Made by a program: the position numbers and the translations under genes
Assembly (NCBI GenBank): GCA_029256345.1
Contig: JAQSYC010000153.1
Location: 1-6,687, forward strand
Origin: Clostridia bacterium
Lineage (GTDB): Bacteria; Bacillota; Clostridia; Lachnospirales; Cellulosilyticaceae
Length of the DNA stretch: 6,687 nucleotides
Direction of reading: 5' to 3'
The notes under the pieces: generated by a model
The model's database searches: none
What the model was told of the DNA's origin: nothing
What the model saw: only the letters and a program-made list of their open reading frames with translations
Part shown: positions 1 through 6,573 of the stretch, piece by piece
Layout of the letters: the number at the start of each line of letters is the position of its first letter
Numbering within the stretch: the stretch's first letter is position 1

Positions 1-902
1 GCTCCACCTAATATAGCTATAAATGTTAATATACCTGATACAGCCGAAAATAGGATGAGCGACTTAATATACCCCAGTTTATCTGTCATTCTCCCTAATA
101 TAAGTCTTGATGCTGTAAATACAATAAAAAACAGAGATAACATACCCGAAGCAGCTGTAGGTTCCCAATCTAAAACCTTTTCTATGTAATTAACAAGCCA
201 CCCTCCAACCGCCAGTTCCGCCATCGTTCCAAAAGAAAGAATGCCGACTGTAAGCCATGCAACAGGTTCCCTTAGGAATTTCTTCCATGAAGCATGCTGT
301 CGCTTCTCCTCATTCTCATCTGGAAATCTCCCTTTTAAAGCCGGAAGAATAGGAATGATACAAAGTGTCAGCATCATGAGATACATGCCTCTCCATCCCA
401 TAATCCTCCCACCTAATGAGAGTTGCATCAAAAAAGCTGCGCAGATAGGCGCTATAATAGAACTTAAGCCATAAAAAAAATGAGCTAAATTCATCATCAT
501 CCCTGTATTGTTTATAAAAATGCGAGCTGCTAAAATAGCTAATATAATCTCTAACATACCATTTCCTATGTACATCATAAAGTAGGAAAGTGAAAATGCT
601 TGATAAGAATCTGCGAAATAGATAAATACTCCGGAAAGAGTCATCACTATAAAACTTAAAACAGTGATTTGTTTGATTCCTTTTTTCCTTGACAGCCACG
701 CCGTAAAGCTGCAGGCTAACATATAGCCCAATGCATTTAATGAAAGTAAAAGTCCTACATCTTTTTCTGACAATTCAAAGTCAGTCTGCATTCTCGGGAT
801 TGCCGGCCCTTTTATATTTTCTGAAATACCAAATACAAAAAAACCTATAAAAACTACTGCTAATAAAACATAATAATTACTTTTACTCACCTTTTTATTC
901 AT
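1..902 (-). CDS. MFS transporter, FHS/sugar-type (partial, C-terminus beyond the left edge)
   Basis: An uninterrupted frame from the ATG at 902 runs to the window edge, giving 300 full codons of a family usually about 380-420 long. MFS proteins are 12-helix secondary transporters of the inner membrane. Eight or nine hydrophobic segments are visible, the first at about 10-28. A charged cytoplasmic loop at about 189-212 (KGRFPDENEEKRQHASWKK) separates the two halves. The second half carries a clear MFS motif A copy, LGRMTDKLGYIKS (269-281); the first-half copy is divergent (AWLSRKKGIKQ, 68-78). MNLAHFFYG (137-145), IIAPI, GWRGMY (169-174) and MAELAVGGWLVNY (227-239) resemble fucose/glucose-type (FHS) transporters, which favours a sugar substrate, although the sequence does not fix it. 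AGAGGAG lies 8 nt before the ATG (917-911). The gene begins 21 nt after a ROK regulator, so co-transcription is likely, and a sugar or related molecule is the natural guess for what both proteins recognise. Confidence 0.88.
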   Translation of the reverse strand, partial: MNKKVSKSNYYVLLAVVFIGFFVFGISENIKGPAIPRMQTDFELSEKDVGLLLSLNALGYMLACSFTAWLSRKKGIKQITVLSFIVMTLSGVFIYFADSYQAFSLSYFMMYIGNGMLEIILAILAARIFINNTGMMMNLAHFFYGLSSIIAPICAAFLMQLSLGGRIMGWRGMYLMMLTLCIIPILPALKGRFPDENEEKRQHASWKKFLREPVAWLTVGILSFGTMAELAVGGWLVNYIEKVLDWEPTAASGMLSLFFIVFTASRLILGRMTDKLGYIKSLILFSAVSGILTFIAILGG

Positions 903-923
903 ATCCTATACTCCTCTATTTCT

Positions 924-2012
924 TTAAGAATGAATAACTTTATAATGGGTATTAATAGCATCTAATCCTATTTTTTTAAGACCTTCATAATAATCGCCGT
1001 AAAAATCATCACTCATTAAAATTTGTGGCATGCTATAACAGGGGATATACTTGAGGCAGCTCTTCTCTATAGCACTTTTTGTCAACTCGGTTATCTGTGC
1101 ATCGCATAATACAACATATTTAGGGTTTATCATACAAGTGGCTGATACAATGATTTTTGCTGCCCAATCAATAAGTCTGTCTTGTTCCTCCCGCAGTCTA
1201 TCAGAATTTATGGGTAGATTCAGATCTTTAAGTGGAAGCAGTCCGATTTCCCCTGCAAAAGCTGTGAATCCTCTTACCACTTCGCCATTGATAATAATAC
1301 CTGCGCCTGGACAGTTCTTTCCAATATAAATATAAATCATACTATCTTCTTCTAAAAGTTGAATGTTTTTATAATAATAGCCCAATGCCACTGCATTCAT
1401 ATCGTTTTCTATAAATGTTGGGAGATTAACTCGTTCTTCAATATAGGTTTTCAAATCAAAATCCAGCAATTCATCATATTGGGGTATGAATTTTATTTTT
1501 CCATCCAATACACTACCTGGGACTCCTATAGATATAGCCTTTATATCCGGATAGCTCTGTATAAGTACCTTTATGTTTTTTTCTATGGCAGTGATATAAC
1601 TTATCTCTTTCATAGGCAGTTCTAATAATGACGTTATAAATTGATAAGGCTTACTTTTTACAACTTTGCCTTGATTAATCGCTTGATAGTCTTTATAAAT
1701 GGTTTCTCCTTTTAAATCTGTTACCATCACCCATAAGCTGTTCCCTTCAATATACAAGCTTAAAAGCAACTGATACGTATAATTGAGGACATACCGTTCT
1801 GCCCGTCTCCCCCCGCTGGACTCATCATACCCTACTATCAAAACCTCCCCACACTCTTTCATCTCATTCAAAAGCTTTCCGACAGTTGGATAACTGATGT
1901 GTGAGGCCTTTGCAATATCTGTTTTAGTAGCTGACTCCGATTCTCTTAATATGCTTTTTACAATGCCTTTATTAATCTCTTTGATAACTGCTGGCTGCCC
2001 TGTAATATCCAT
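924..2012 (-). CDS. ROK-family transcriptional regulator (NagC/XylR-like) with degenerate kinase fold
   Basis: ROK regulators join an N-terminal winged helix-turn-helix to a sugar-kinase-like ligand domain and usually repress sugar genes until a sugar or sugar phosphate binds. In these 362 residues the helix-turn-helix spans about 14-62 (TKTDIAKASHISYPTVGKLLNEM is the core) and ends with the ESSGGRRAERY wing (64-74), typical of the group. The ligand domain starts at about 80. The phosphate loop D-x-G-G-T is lost (LSLYIEGNSLWVM, 84-96). ISIGVPGSV (160-168), FIENDMNAVALGYY (200-213, with D204) and PGAGIIINGEVVRGFTAFAGEIG (235-257) are clear. The zinc site is missing: the histidine after GEIG is L258, and no C-x-C-G-x-x-G-C motif follows. 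Kinase activity is therefore unlikely. The ATG at 2012 is forced by an in-frame TAA 12 nt upstream and by the helix-turn-helix, but no Shine-Dalgarno sequence precedes it. The MFS gene begins 21 nt after the stop, and an inverted repeat lies in front, suggesting autoregulation of a small uptake operon. Confidence 0.9.
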   Translation of the reverse strand: MDITGQPAVIKEINKGIVKSILRESESATKTDIAKASHISYPTVGKLLNEMKECGEVLIVGYDESSGGRRAERYVLNYTYQLLLSLYIEGNSLWVMVTDLKGETIYKDYQAINQGKVVKSKPYQFITSLLELPMKEISYITAIEKNIKVLIQSYPDIKAISIGVPGSVLDGKIKFIPQYDELLDFDLKTYIEERVNLPTFIENDMNAVALGYYYKNIQLLEEDSMIYIYIGKNCPGAGIIINGEVVRGFTAFAGEIGLLPLKDLNLPINSDRLREEQDRLIDWAAKIIVSATCMINPKYVVLCDAQITELTKSAIEKSCLKYIPCYSMPQILMSDDFYGDYYEGLKKIGLDAINTHYKVIHS

Positions 2013-2026
2013 TTTAATTGTTTTTT

Positions 2027-2068
2027 ATACTTATTAAACAAACTTTTAAAACATTGTTTAATAAGTAT
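2027..2068. promoter_or_regulatory. Perfect 15-bp inverted repeat, probable ROK operator
   Basis: ATACTTATTAAACAA (2027-2041) and its exact reverse complement TTGTTTAATAAGTAT (2054-2068) flank a 12-bp A+T-rich spacer. The arm centres are 27 bp apart, between two and three helical turns. The repeat lies just downstream of the candidate promoter and ends 14 nt before the ROK start codon, so a bound dimer would block transcription. ROK regulators of the NagC/XylR group bind such A+T-rich palindromes as dimers, and the TTGTTTAA half site resembles the kind I recall for Firmicute XylR operators. The symmetry is seen directly; binding by the adjacent regulator is inferred. If transcribed, the repeat could also fold as an RNA stem. 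Confidence 0.65.
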
Positions 2069-2074
2069 GTCTTT

Positions 2075-2103
2075 ATAATACTCTATCTTTGATAACTATG
2101 CAA
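2075..2103 (-). promoter_or_regulatory. Candidate sigma-A promoter for the ROK-MFS operon
   Basis: On the minus strand a -35-like TTGCAT (2103-2098) is separated by 17 nt from a -10-like TATTAT (2080-2075). The -10 is a five-of-six match to TATAAT, while the -35 matches TTGACA only at its first three bases. Transcription would start near 2068, the outer edge of the 15-bp inverted repeat. A second, weaker -10 candidate, TATAAA at the inner edge of the repeat (about 2028-2023), would give an almost leaderless message. The element was found by eye and is not proven. Confidence 0.45.
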
Positions 2104-2156
2104 CTAGAAAAGAACCTATATGCGTAGACTTTTTGAGTGTCTCCTTTATAGGTTCT
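2103..2156 (-). terminator. Imperfect hairpin, probable intrinsic terminator of the gdpP-dnaB-GNAT operon
   Basis: AGAACCTATA and TATAGGTTCT form a perfect 10-bp outer stem (2111-2120 with 2147-2156). Inside it a smaller 4-bp stem is possible (AGAC with GTCT, 2126-2129 with 2139-2142), separated by unpaired bases on both sides. On the minus strand the outer stem is followed by TTTCTAG, so the RNA reads GGUUCUUUUCUAG, a modest U-rich tail. The hairpin begins about 57 nt after the GNAT stop codon and just before the likely promoter of the next operon, which is where a terminator is expected. The stem has only four G/C pairs and a large internal loop, so efficiency may be low. On the plus strand the stem is followed by AATTTTATT, a weaker tail, and no plus-strand gene needs one. 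Confidence 0.55.
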
Positions 2157-2213
2157 AATTTTATTACTTGTAAGTTCTTTCATTTTTATTGAAATATCCG
2201 CTTTCTCCAGCTA

Positions 2214-2711
2214 TTAATTAATAATTTTTTCAAAACATACTAAATCCAGCCACCGATTAAACTTATATCCTACCTCTTTATAGTGGGCACACTTTTGATA
2301 ACCATATTTCTCAAACAGTGCAATACTCCCAGTGTTCTCGTGGCATATCAAAGCTATTAGTGCATGGATAGCTTTGGTTTTTGCTCTATCTTCTATAAAA
2401 TTTAGGGCTTTACTTCCAATGCTCTTTCCTTCATATCCCTCTTTTAAATAGATGGTTACTTCTGCTGTCTGGTCAAAAGCTTCTCTGGGTTTATATTGGG
2501 CAAGAACAGCGTATCCGCATACTTCACCATCATATCGAATGATATAACCTTCGTATTTGGGATTCTTAAATATCAGTAAATCTCTCATTTCATCTCGGGA
2601 TATCTCCCTTTTATGAAACGTTGCTGTTGAGTGCTCCACATAATGAAGATAAATGGCTCTAGCCTCATCTATATGTTCTTCTGATGCTCTTTCAAATATA
2701 CATTTCTCCAT
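2214..2711 (-). CDS. GNAT N-acetyltransferase, phosphinothricin/methionine-sulfoximine acetyltransferase type
   Basis: GNAT enzymes move an acetyl group from acetyl-CoA to an amine. This subfamily (Pat/Bar, MnaT/YncA-like) acetylates amino-acid analogues such as phosphinothricin and methionine sulfoximine; the actual substrate here is unknown. Numbering from the upstream GTG at 2720, visible family marks are HSTATF (30-35), AEVTIYL (86-92) on the central strand, the acetyl-CoA loop YEGKSIGSKAL (96-106), CHENTGSIALFEKYGY (126-141) and the C-terminal GYKFNRWLDLVCFEK (151-165), which is characteristic of Pat-like enzymes. The pyrophosphate loop is usually R/Q-G-x-G-I/L-G; here its second glycine is S100. 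I start the gene at the ATG at 2711 (165 aa), since AGAGGG lies 8 nt before it. The GTG at 2720 falls inside that ribosome binding site and would lack its own. The gene follows dnaB by 21 nt and is probably the last gene of that operon, since a hairpin lies about 57 nt downstream. Other amine substrates remain possible. Confidence 0.9.
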   Translation of the reverse strand: MEKCIFERASEEHIDEARAIYLHYVEHSTATFHKREISRDEMRDLLIFKNPKYEGYIIRYDGEVCGYAVLAQYKPREAFDQTAEVTIYLKEGYEGKSIGSKALNFIEDRAKTKAIHALIALICHENTGSIALFEKYGYQKCAHYKEVGYKFNRWLDLVCFEKIIN

Positions 2712-2716
2712 AAATG

Positions 2717-2725
2717 CCACCCTCT
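2717..2725 (-). promoter_or_regulatory. Ribosome binding site deciding the GNAT gene start
   Basis: The minus strand reads AGAGGGTGG, with the AGAGGG core 8 nt before the ATG at 2711. A possible GTG start at 2720 overlaps this element and is preceded with no spacing by AGAGG, so it cannot use it. The site lies 5 nt beyond the dnaB stop codon. Confidence 0.7.
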
Positions 2726-2732
2726 ATTTCAT

Positions 2733-4061
2733 TTACCTTTGCATATTGGCAAACTTGGTGTATTGACCAAGCCAAATAAGTTCTACTGTCCCCGTTGGGC
2801 CATTTCTTTGCTTTGCAATAATCACCTCTCCTACATTTTTTTTCTCTGTATCCGGGTGATAATATTCATCTCTATAAAGAAACATCACAACGTCTGCATC
2901 CTGTTCTATTGCACCTGATTCCCTTAAATCTGAGAGCATCGGTCTATGATCTGCTCTTGCTTCACAGGCCCGTGAAAGCTGTGAAAGAGCAATAACGGGG
3001 GCACTCATTTCTCTGGCAAGTGCCTTAAGAGATCTGGAGATTTCAGAAATCTCTTGCTGCCTTGAATCATTTTTACCATGTCCGCTCATGAGCTGCAGGT
3101 AATCTATCATAATAAGATCTAAGCCCTTTTCTAATTTCAGTCTTCTACACTTTGCTCTCATTTCCATTACATTGATACCTGGGGTATCATCTATAAAGAT
3201 ATTGGAAGACGCAATATTGGGTATAGCTCTTGCAAGTCTGTCCCAGTCTTCTTTTTCCAAAGCCCCGGTTCTGGCCTTTTGAGAGTCTACCATCGCTTCT
3301 GCACACAGCATACGACTTACAAGCTGATCTTTGGACATCTCCAGACTAAATACAGCCACACTCTTTTTATGTTTGATAGCTGCTCCCTGTATAACATTTA
3401 GAGCAAAAGCCGTTTTTCCCATAGAAGGTCTTGCTGCTACAAGAACGAGATCTGATGGCTGGAGTCCAGCAGTTTTATAGTCTAAATCAACAAACCCTGT
3501 CGGTACTCCCGTGACGCCCCCTTTGGTTTGATGGGCATATTCAATCTTATCTATTGAGTCAATCACAATTTGATTAATGTGAGAAAAATCTTCTGTATGC
3601 TTGTTTTGGATAATATCAAAGATTTGCTTTTCTGCAAAACTCATAATATTATCAATTTTTTCGTCACCCTCATAGCTTTTGGCTGTAATTTCATTACTCG
3701 CTTTAATCAGCCTTCTAAGAACTGCCTTCTCTTCCACTATTTTAGAGTATTGTTTGATATGGGCTGATGTAGGTACCATATTAGCAAGTTCTGCAATATA
3801 ACTTAGGCCTCCCACTTGCTCAAGTATCCCTTTTTGAACCAGCTTGTCTTGAATAGTTATAAGATCTATAGGACTGCTGCTGGTATAAAGTTCCATAATA
3901 GCAGCAAATATTTGTGCATGATCTGGTCTATAAAAATCATCAGGCCTTAATATTTCACTGGCTACTATAACCGCTTCATGGTCCATAATAATAGCACCTA
4001 AAACCGATTGTTCAGCCTCTACACTATTTGGAGGAATTCTCATATTCTGCATTTCTTCCAT
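2733..4061 (-). CDS. dnaB: Replicative DNA helicase, DnaB family (called DnaC in Bacillus)
   Basis: This is the hexameric 5'-3' helicase that unwinds the chromosome at the replication fork and interacts with primase and the helicase loader. At 442 residues it is full length. The N-terminal domain begins with PPNSVEAEQSVLGAIIMD (10-27), and the DnaB-type helical linker follows at about 150-180. The RecA-like C-terminal domain has Walker A ARPSMGKT (210-217, with K216 and T217), catalytic E240 in FSLEMS, Walker B IMIDYLQLM (317-325, with D320), the SQLSRACEAR stretch (360-369), DLRESGAIEQDAD (378-390) and the arginine-finger region AKQRNGPTG (416-424). There is no intein or truncation. The ATG at 4061 has AAAGGAGAGG ending 8 nt upstream, an excellent ribosome binding site. 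It sits between rplI (38 nt gap) and an acetyltransferase gene (21 nt gap). In many relatives adenylosuccinate synthetase or other core genes follow, so the GNAT gene downstream is a local addition. Confidence 0.98.
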   Translation of the reverse strand: MEEMQNMRIPPNSVEAEQSVLGAIIMDHEAVIVASEILRPDDFYRPDHAQIFAAIMELYTSSSPIDLITIQDKLVQKGILEQVGGLSYIAELANMVPTSAHIKQYSKIVEEKAVLRRLIKASNEITAKSYEGDEKIDNIMSFAEKQIFDIIQNKHTEDFSHINQIVIDSIDKIEYAHQTKGGVTGVPTGFVDLDYKTAGLQPSDLVLVAARPSMGKTAFALNVIQGAAIKHKKSVAVFSLEMSKDQLVSRMLCAEAMVDSQKARTGALEKEDWDRLARAIPNIASSNIFIDDTPGINVMEMRAKCRRLKLEKGLDLIMIDYLQLMSGHGKNDSRQQEISEISRSLKALAREMSAPVIALSQLSRACEARADHRPMLSDLRESGAIEQDADVVMFLYRDEYYHPDTEKKNVGEVIIAKQRNGPTGTVELIWLGQYTKFANMQR

Positions 4062-4099
4062 AGACTATTCCTCTCCTTTTATCCATCAGTATACGTGTA

Positions 4100-4546
4100 T
4101 TATGCCTGAGTAATGACAATAGTTACCTGGGCCATTACTTCAGGATGTAATTTAATAGCTACCTTTTGAGACCCTAAGGCTTTAATTGCTTCTTTAAGCT
4201 GTATTTTTTTCTTATCAATATCAATATCAAACTGCTTTTTAATCGTTTCTGCTATTTCCTTTGATGTCACAGAGCCAAATATTTTGCCACTTTCGCCGGT
4301 TTTTACAAGTATTTTAATTTCTTTATCTTTTAGCTTTGCTTCAATAGCTTTAGCTGTATCAAGTTCATTTTGTTTTTTCTTATCTTCTGACCTTTGTTCT
4401 AGTTTTCTTTGATTAAGGTTAACTGTATTGGCCTCTATAGCAAGCCCTTTAGGAAATAAGGCATTACGTGCATACCCGTCTTTCACTTCCAATAATTCAC
4501 CTTTTTTACCTACTTTTTTCACATCTTGTGTTAATATAATTTTCAT
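4100..4546 (-). CDS. rplI: 50S ribosomal protein L9
   Basis: L9 binds 23S rRNA near the base of the L1 stalk and extends along the surface of the large subunit; loss of it affects frame maintenance. The 148 residues match the usual bacterial length. The N-terminal domain is unmistakable: MKIILTQDVKKVGKKGELLEVKDGYARNALFPKGLA, with the G-x-x-G...V-x-x-GYARN-x-L-x-P family signature within residues 13-34. A lysine- and glutamate-rich connecting helix follows at about 44-80 (KLEQRSEDKKKQNELDTAKAIEAKL). The C-terminal RNA-binding domain begins around 80 and contains SGKIFGSVTSKEIAETIKKQ (roughly 86-105), a typical segment. The ATG overlaps the gdpP stop as ATGA (4546-4543), and AAGGTG lies 7 nt upstream inside the end of gdpP, so translation is probably coupled. 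Coupling is inferred; the overlap is seen directly. dnaB follows after 38 nt, the common Firmicutes arrangement. Confidence 0.98.
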   Translation of the reverse strand: MKIILTQDVKKVGKKGELLEVKDGYARNALFPKGLAIEANTVNLNQRKLEQRSEDKKKQNELDTAKAIEAKLKDKEIKILVKTGESGKIFGSVTSKEIAETIKKQFDIDIDKKKIQLKEAIKALGSQKVAIKLHPEVMAQVTIVITQA

Positions 4547-6552
4547 TTTATTTCACCTTCCTCAAAATATTTATCGACTGCCTGCCTTAATTGCTTTTTA
4601 GCCTCCATAGGGGTCATTCCTTTAAGCTGAGCACCAGCTACACTTAAATGCCCGCCACCTCCAAGCAGCTCCATGATACGCTGTACATTCATATCATGCA
4701 AAGATCTTGCACTGATCATAACATAGTCTTCTTTACTAGTTATCACAAAAGATGCCTCTATACCCTTAATGTTAAGAAGTTCATCTGCTACCTGTGCCGC
4801 TACAATATGAGCATGTAACAACTTACCATCTACTTCTGATACAGCAATATTATGTTTCCACATCTCTGCATCTTTAATAGCTGCTGCCCTTGCCTTATAA
4901 AATTCCATATCATTTTGGAAAAACATTCTTACTCTGCTGCTATCTGCCCCACTTCTTCTCAGGAGCGCAGCCGCTTCGAAGGTTCTCACGCCAGCTTTAA
5001 ATACAAAGTTTTTTGTATCTATTGTAATCCCTGCAAGTAGGGCATCGGCTTCTATAGGCGTAAGTTTGATTTTGTCTGTAAGATAATTTAGAATCTCTGC
5101 AATCATTTCACAGGTTGATGATATATAGGGCTCTAAATAAGTAAGGACTGCATCTTCTATAAAGTCTGTACTTCGTCTATGATGGTCAAATACCACAACT
5201 TTATCGGCCATTTTTAAAATGTCTGGGTATTCTAGGTAGCTGGTTCTGTGTACATCAACAATAACTAGGAGTGTATCTTTTTTGATTTCAGCCTGTGCCG
5301 TGTCATGGGAAATAAATAAATCCTCATATTCATTAGACTCCATAATTCTATCATATAATGCCTGTATCGCAAAGGTTGGCTCATTTAATATAATGTAAGC
5401 CCTTTTCCCCATAATAGCAGCCGCTCTATAAACACCCATAGCCGCTCCTAAACAGTCCATATCTATACCTTTGTGTCCCATAATGTACACTTTATCTGCC
5501 TCACGTAAAAGTTCTTTGAAAGCATAAGCTTTTATTCTCACCTTAACCCGTGCACTTTTTTCTACCTCTTTGGTTTTACCACCGTAAAAAGTATACTTGT
5601 CACTGTTTTTGATAACAGCCTGGTCACCTCCGCGTCCTTGAGCCAGATCAAAAGCAGCTCTTGCATCTTCCCTTGCTGCTGTTAAGGAACTGAGATTGTA
5701 CCCTATACCTATACTGAGACTTACTGGTAATTCATTTCCTACTTGAATGTGCCTTAATTCGTCCAGAATATCAAATTTTCTTTCCTGCATACTATCCAGT
5801 TCTTTTTTATTAAATACCAGCAAGTATTTATCCCTTTCGAACTTTGAAATAACAACTTCTCTTTCTTTAAACCACAAATTAATCTTTCTATCTATGATTG
5901 CCGTCAGCATCGGTCTTCTGACCTCTTCAATACTATGCATGATTTCATCGAAGTTATCTATACATAAATACCCTACCATACATCTTTGTTCTTTAATGCG
6001 TCTCTTGAGCGTTTTGTTTTCAGTAATATCAATAAAATAGAGAACAAACATCACGGTATTTTCATTTTGAAACGACTTAAACTTTTCTACACACATACTG
6101 TACTCTTTTTCTTTAATCTTGATTTCTCTTTCATAAGTACTTTGATTGCTATCAAATTCAGTAGGTTTTGTATCTTGCAATATGTTTTTGATGTTTTTTC
6201 CTATAAGTTCACGATTTTCTAGCATATTTAAAAAAGCGCCATTAGTCCATCTTATGGTTCCTGAATGTTCTATAATAGCCACTGGAATCCGTGCATTAGA
6301 AAACATAGTGTTTCTTATAATAGAAAGTTCTTGAGCCTCCTCAATAACCCTTTGCTTCAAAACGCCCTCTAGATTTTTTTTGAATAAGATACTTATTACC
6401 AAAAGAATCACAAACAGCACCAGACTGACAATCCCTAACGTCCTATTCACTATAGATAGTGCTGCTGTCACCGCGCCAATACTCATAAAAATTTGGGAAA
6501 TTTTCAACTGCCTCATGGTATACGAAAAACTTTTTTTTGCTCTATCTCTCAT
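4543..6552 (-). CDS. gdpP: GdpP: membrane-bound cyclic-di-AMP phosphodiesterase (PAS, degenerate GGDEF, DHH, DHHA1)
   Basis: GdpP-family enzymes hydrolyse the second messenger cyclic di-AMP to pApA with Mn2+, at the membrane with the catalytic part in the cytosol. Numbering here is from the upstream ATG at 6573. Two membrane helices span about 26-44 and 47-64. A PAS-like domain covers about 85-185 and ends in FIDITE. A degenerate GGDEF domain covers about 197-325, with RDKYLLVF (247-254) where an active cyclase has GGDEF, followed by LSIGIG and the family-typical QGRGGDQAV (312-320). The DHH domain starts at about 345: GHKGIDMD (H367, D371, D373), D440 in IVDVHR, DHH at 463-465 and D519 in ITIDTKNF. 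All of these metal ligands are present. DHHA1 ends with GGGGHLSVAG (638-647). Length matches the family (about 660). I prefer the ATG at 6552 (669 aa) because AAAGGA lies 7 nt before it, whereas the ATG at 6573 directly follows the upstream stop and has no ribosome binding site. The stop overlaps rplI by 4 nt. Confidence 0.96.
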   Translation of the reverse strand: MRDRAKKSFSYTMRQLKISQIFMSIGAVTAALSIVNRTLGIVSLVLFVILLVISILFKKNLEGVLKQRVIEEAQELSIIRNTMFSNARIPVAIIEHSGTIRWTNGAFLNMLENRELIGKNIKNILQDTKPTEFDSNQSTYEREIKIKEKEYSMCVEKFKSFQNENTVMFVLYFIDITENKTLKRRIKEQRCMVGYLCIDNFDEIMHSIEEVRRPMLTAIIDRKINLWFKEREVVISKFERDKYLLVFNKKELDSMQERKFDILDELRHIQVGNELPVSLSIGIGYNLSSLTAAREDARAAFDLAQGRGGDQAVIKNSDKYTFYGGKTKEVEKSARVKVRIKAYAFKELLREADKVYIMGHKGIDMDCLGAAMGVYRAAAIMGKRAYIILNEPTFAIQALYDRIMESNEYEDLFISHDTAQAEIKKDTLLVIVDVHRTSYLEYPDILKMADKVVVFDHHRRSTDFIEDAVLTYLEPYISSTCEMIAEILNYLTDKIKLTPIEADALLAGITIDTKNFVFKAGVRTFEAAALLRRSGADSSRVRMFFQNDMEFYKARAAAIKDAEMWKHNIAVSEVDGKLLHAHIVAAQVADELLNIKGIEASFVITSKEDYVMISARSLHDMNVQRIMELLGGGGHLSVAGAQLKGMTPMEAKKQLRQAVDKYFEEGEIK

Positions 6553-6559
6553 ATCTATT

Positions 6560-6565
6560 TCCTTT
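6560..6565 (-). promoter_or_regulatory. Ribosome binding site deciding the gdpP start
   Basis: The minus strand reads AAAGGA here, 7 nt before the ATG at 6552-6550. The other candidate, the ATG at 6573-6571, is preceded by the A+T-rich end of the upstream gene with no purine-rich Shine-Dalgarno sequence. This favours the downstream start and a protein seven residues shorter. Both starts keep every domain. Confidence 0.65.
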
Positions 6566-6573
6566 CCCCTCAT

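Noticed and set aside
316..699. A 127-codon minus-strand frame overlapping the MFS gene.
   Set aside because: It is out of frame with the uninterrupted MFS reading frame, which shows transporter motifs along its whole length; the shorter frame is aromatic- and serine-rich without recognisable motifs.
1..902. Possibility that the MFS gene is a broken pseudogene, since no long complete frame appears there.
   Set aside because: Direct translation from the ATG at 902 to the window edge shows no stop or frameshift; the frame only lacks a stop because it leaves the window.
1051..1625. Plus-strand open frames opposite the ROK gene.
   Set aside because: They are antisense shadows without convincing ribosome binding sites or protein motifs; the minus-strand frame encodes a clear regulator.
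2073..2183. A 36-codon minus-strand frame starting at the ATG at 2183, between the GNAT and ROK genes.
   Set aside because: No ribosome binding site at a usable distance (the nearest GGAG is about 20 nt upstream), the frame runs through the hairpin and the promoter candidate, and the peptide shows no recognisable features.
4091..4100. Short near-palindrome ATACGTGTAT in the rplI-dnaB gap.
   Set aside because: Only four base pairs per arm, with no T run after it; too small for a terminator or operator call.
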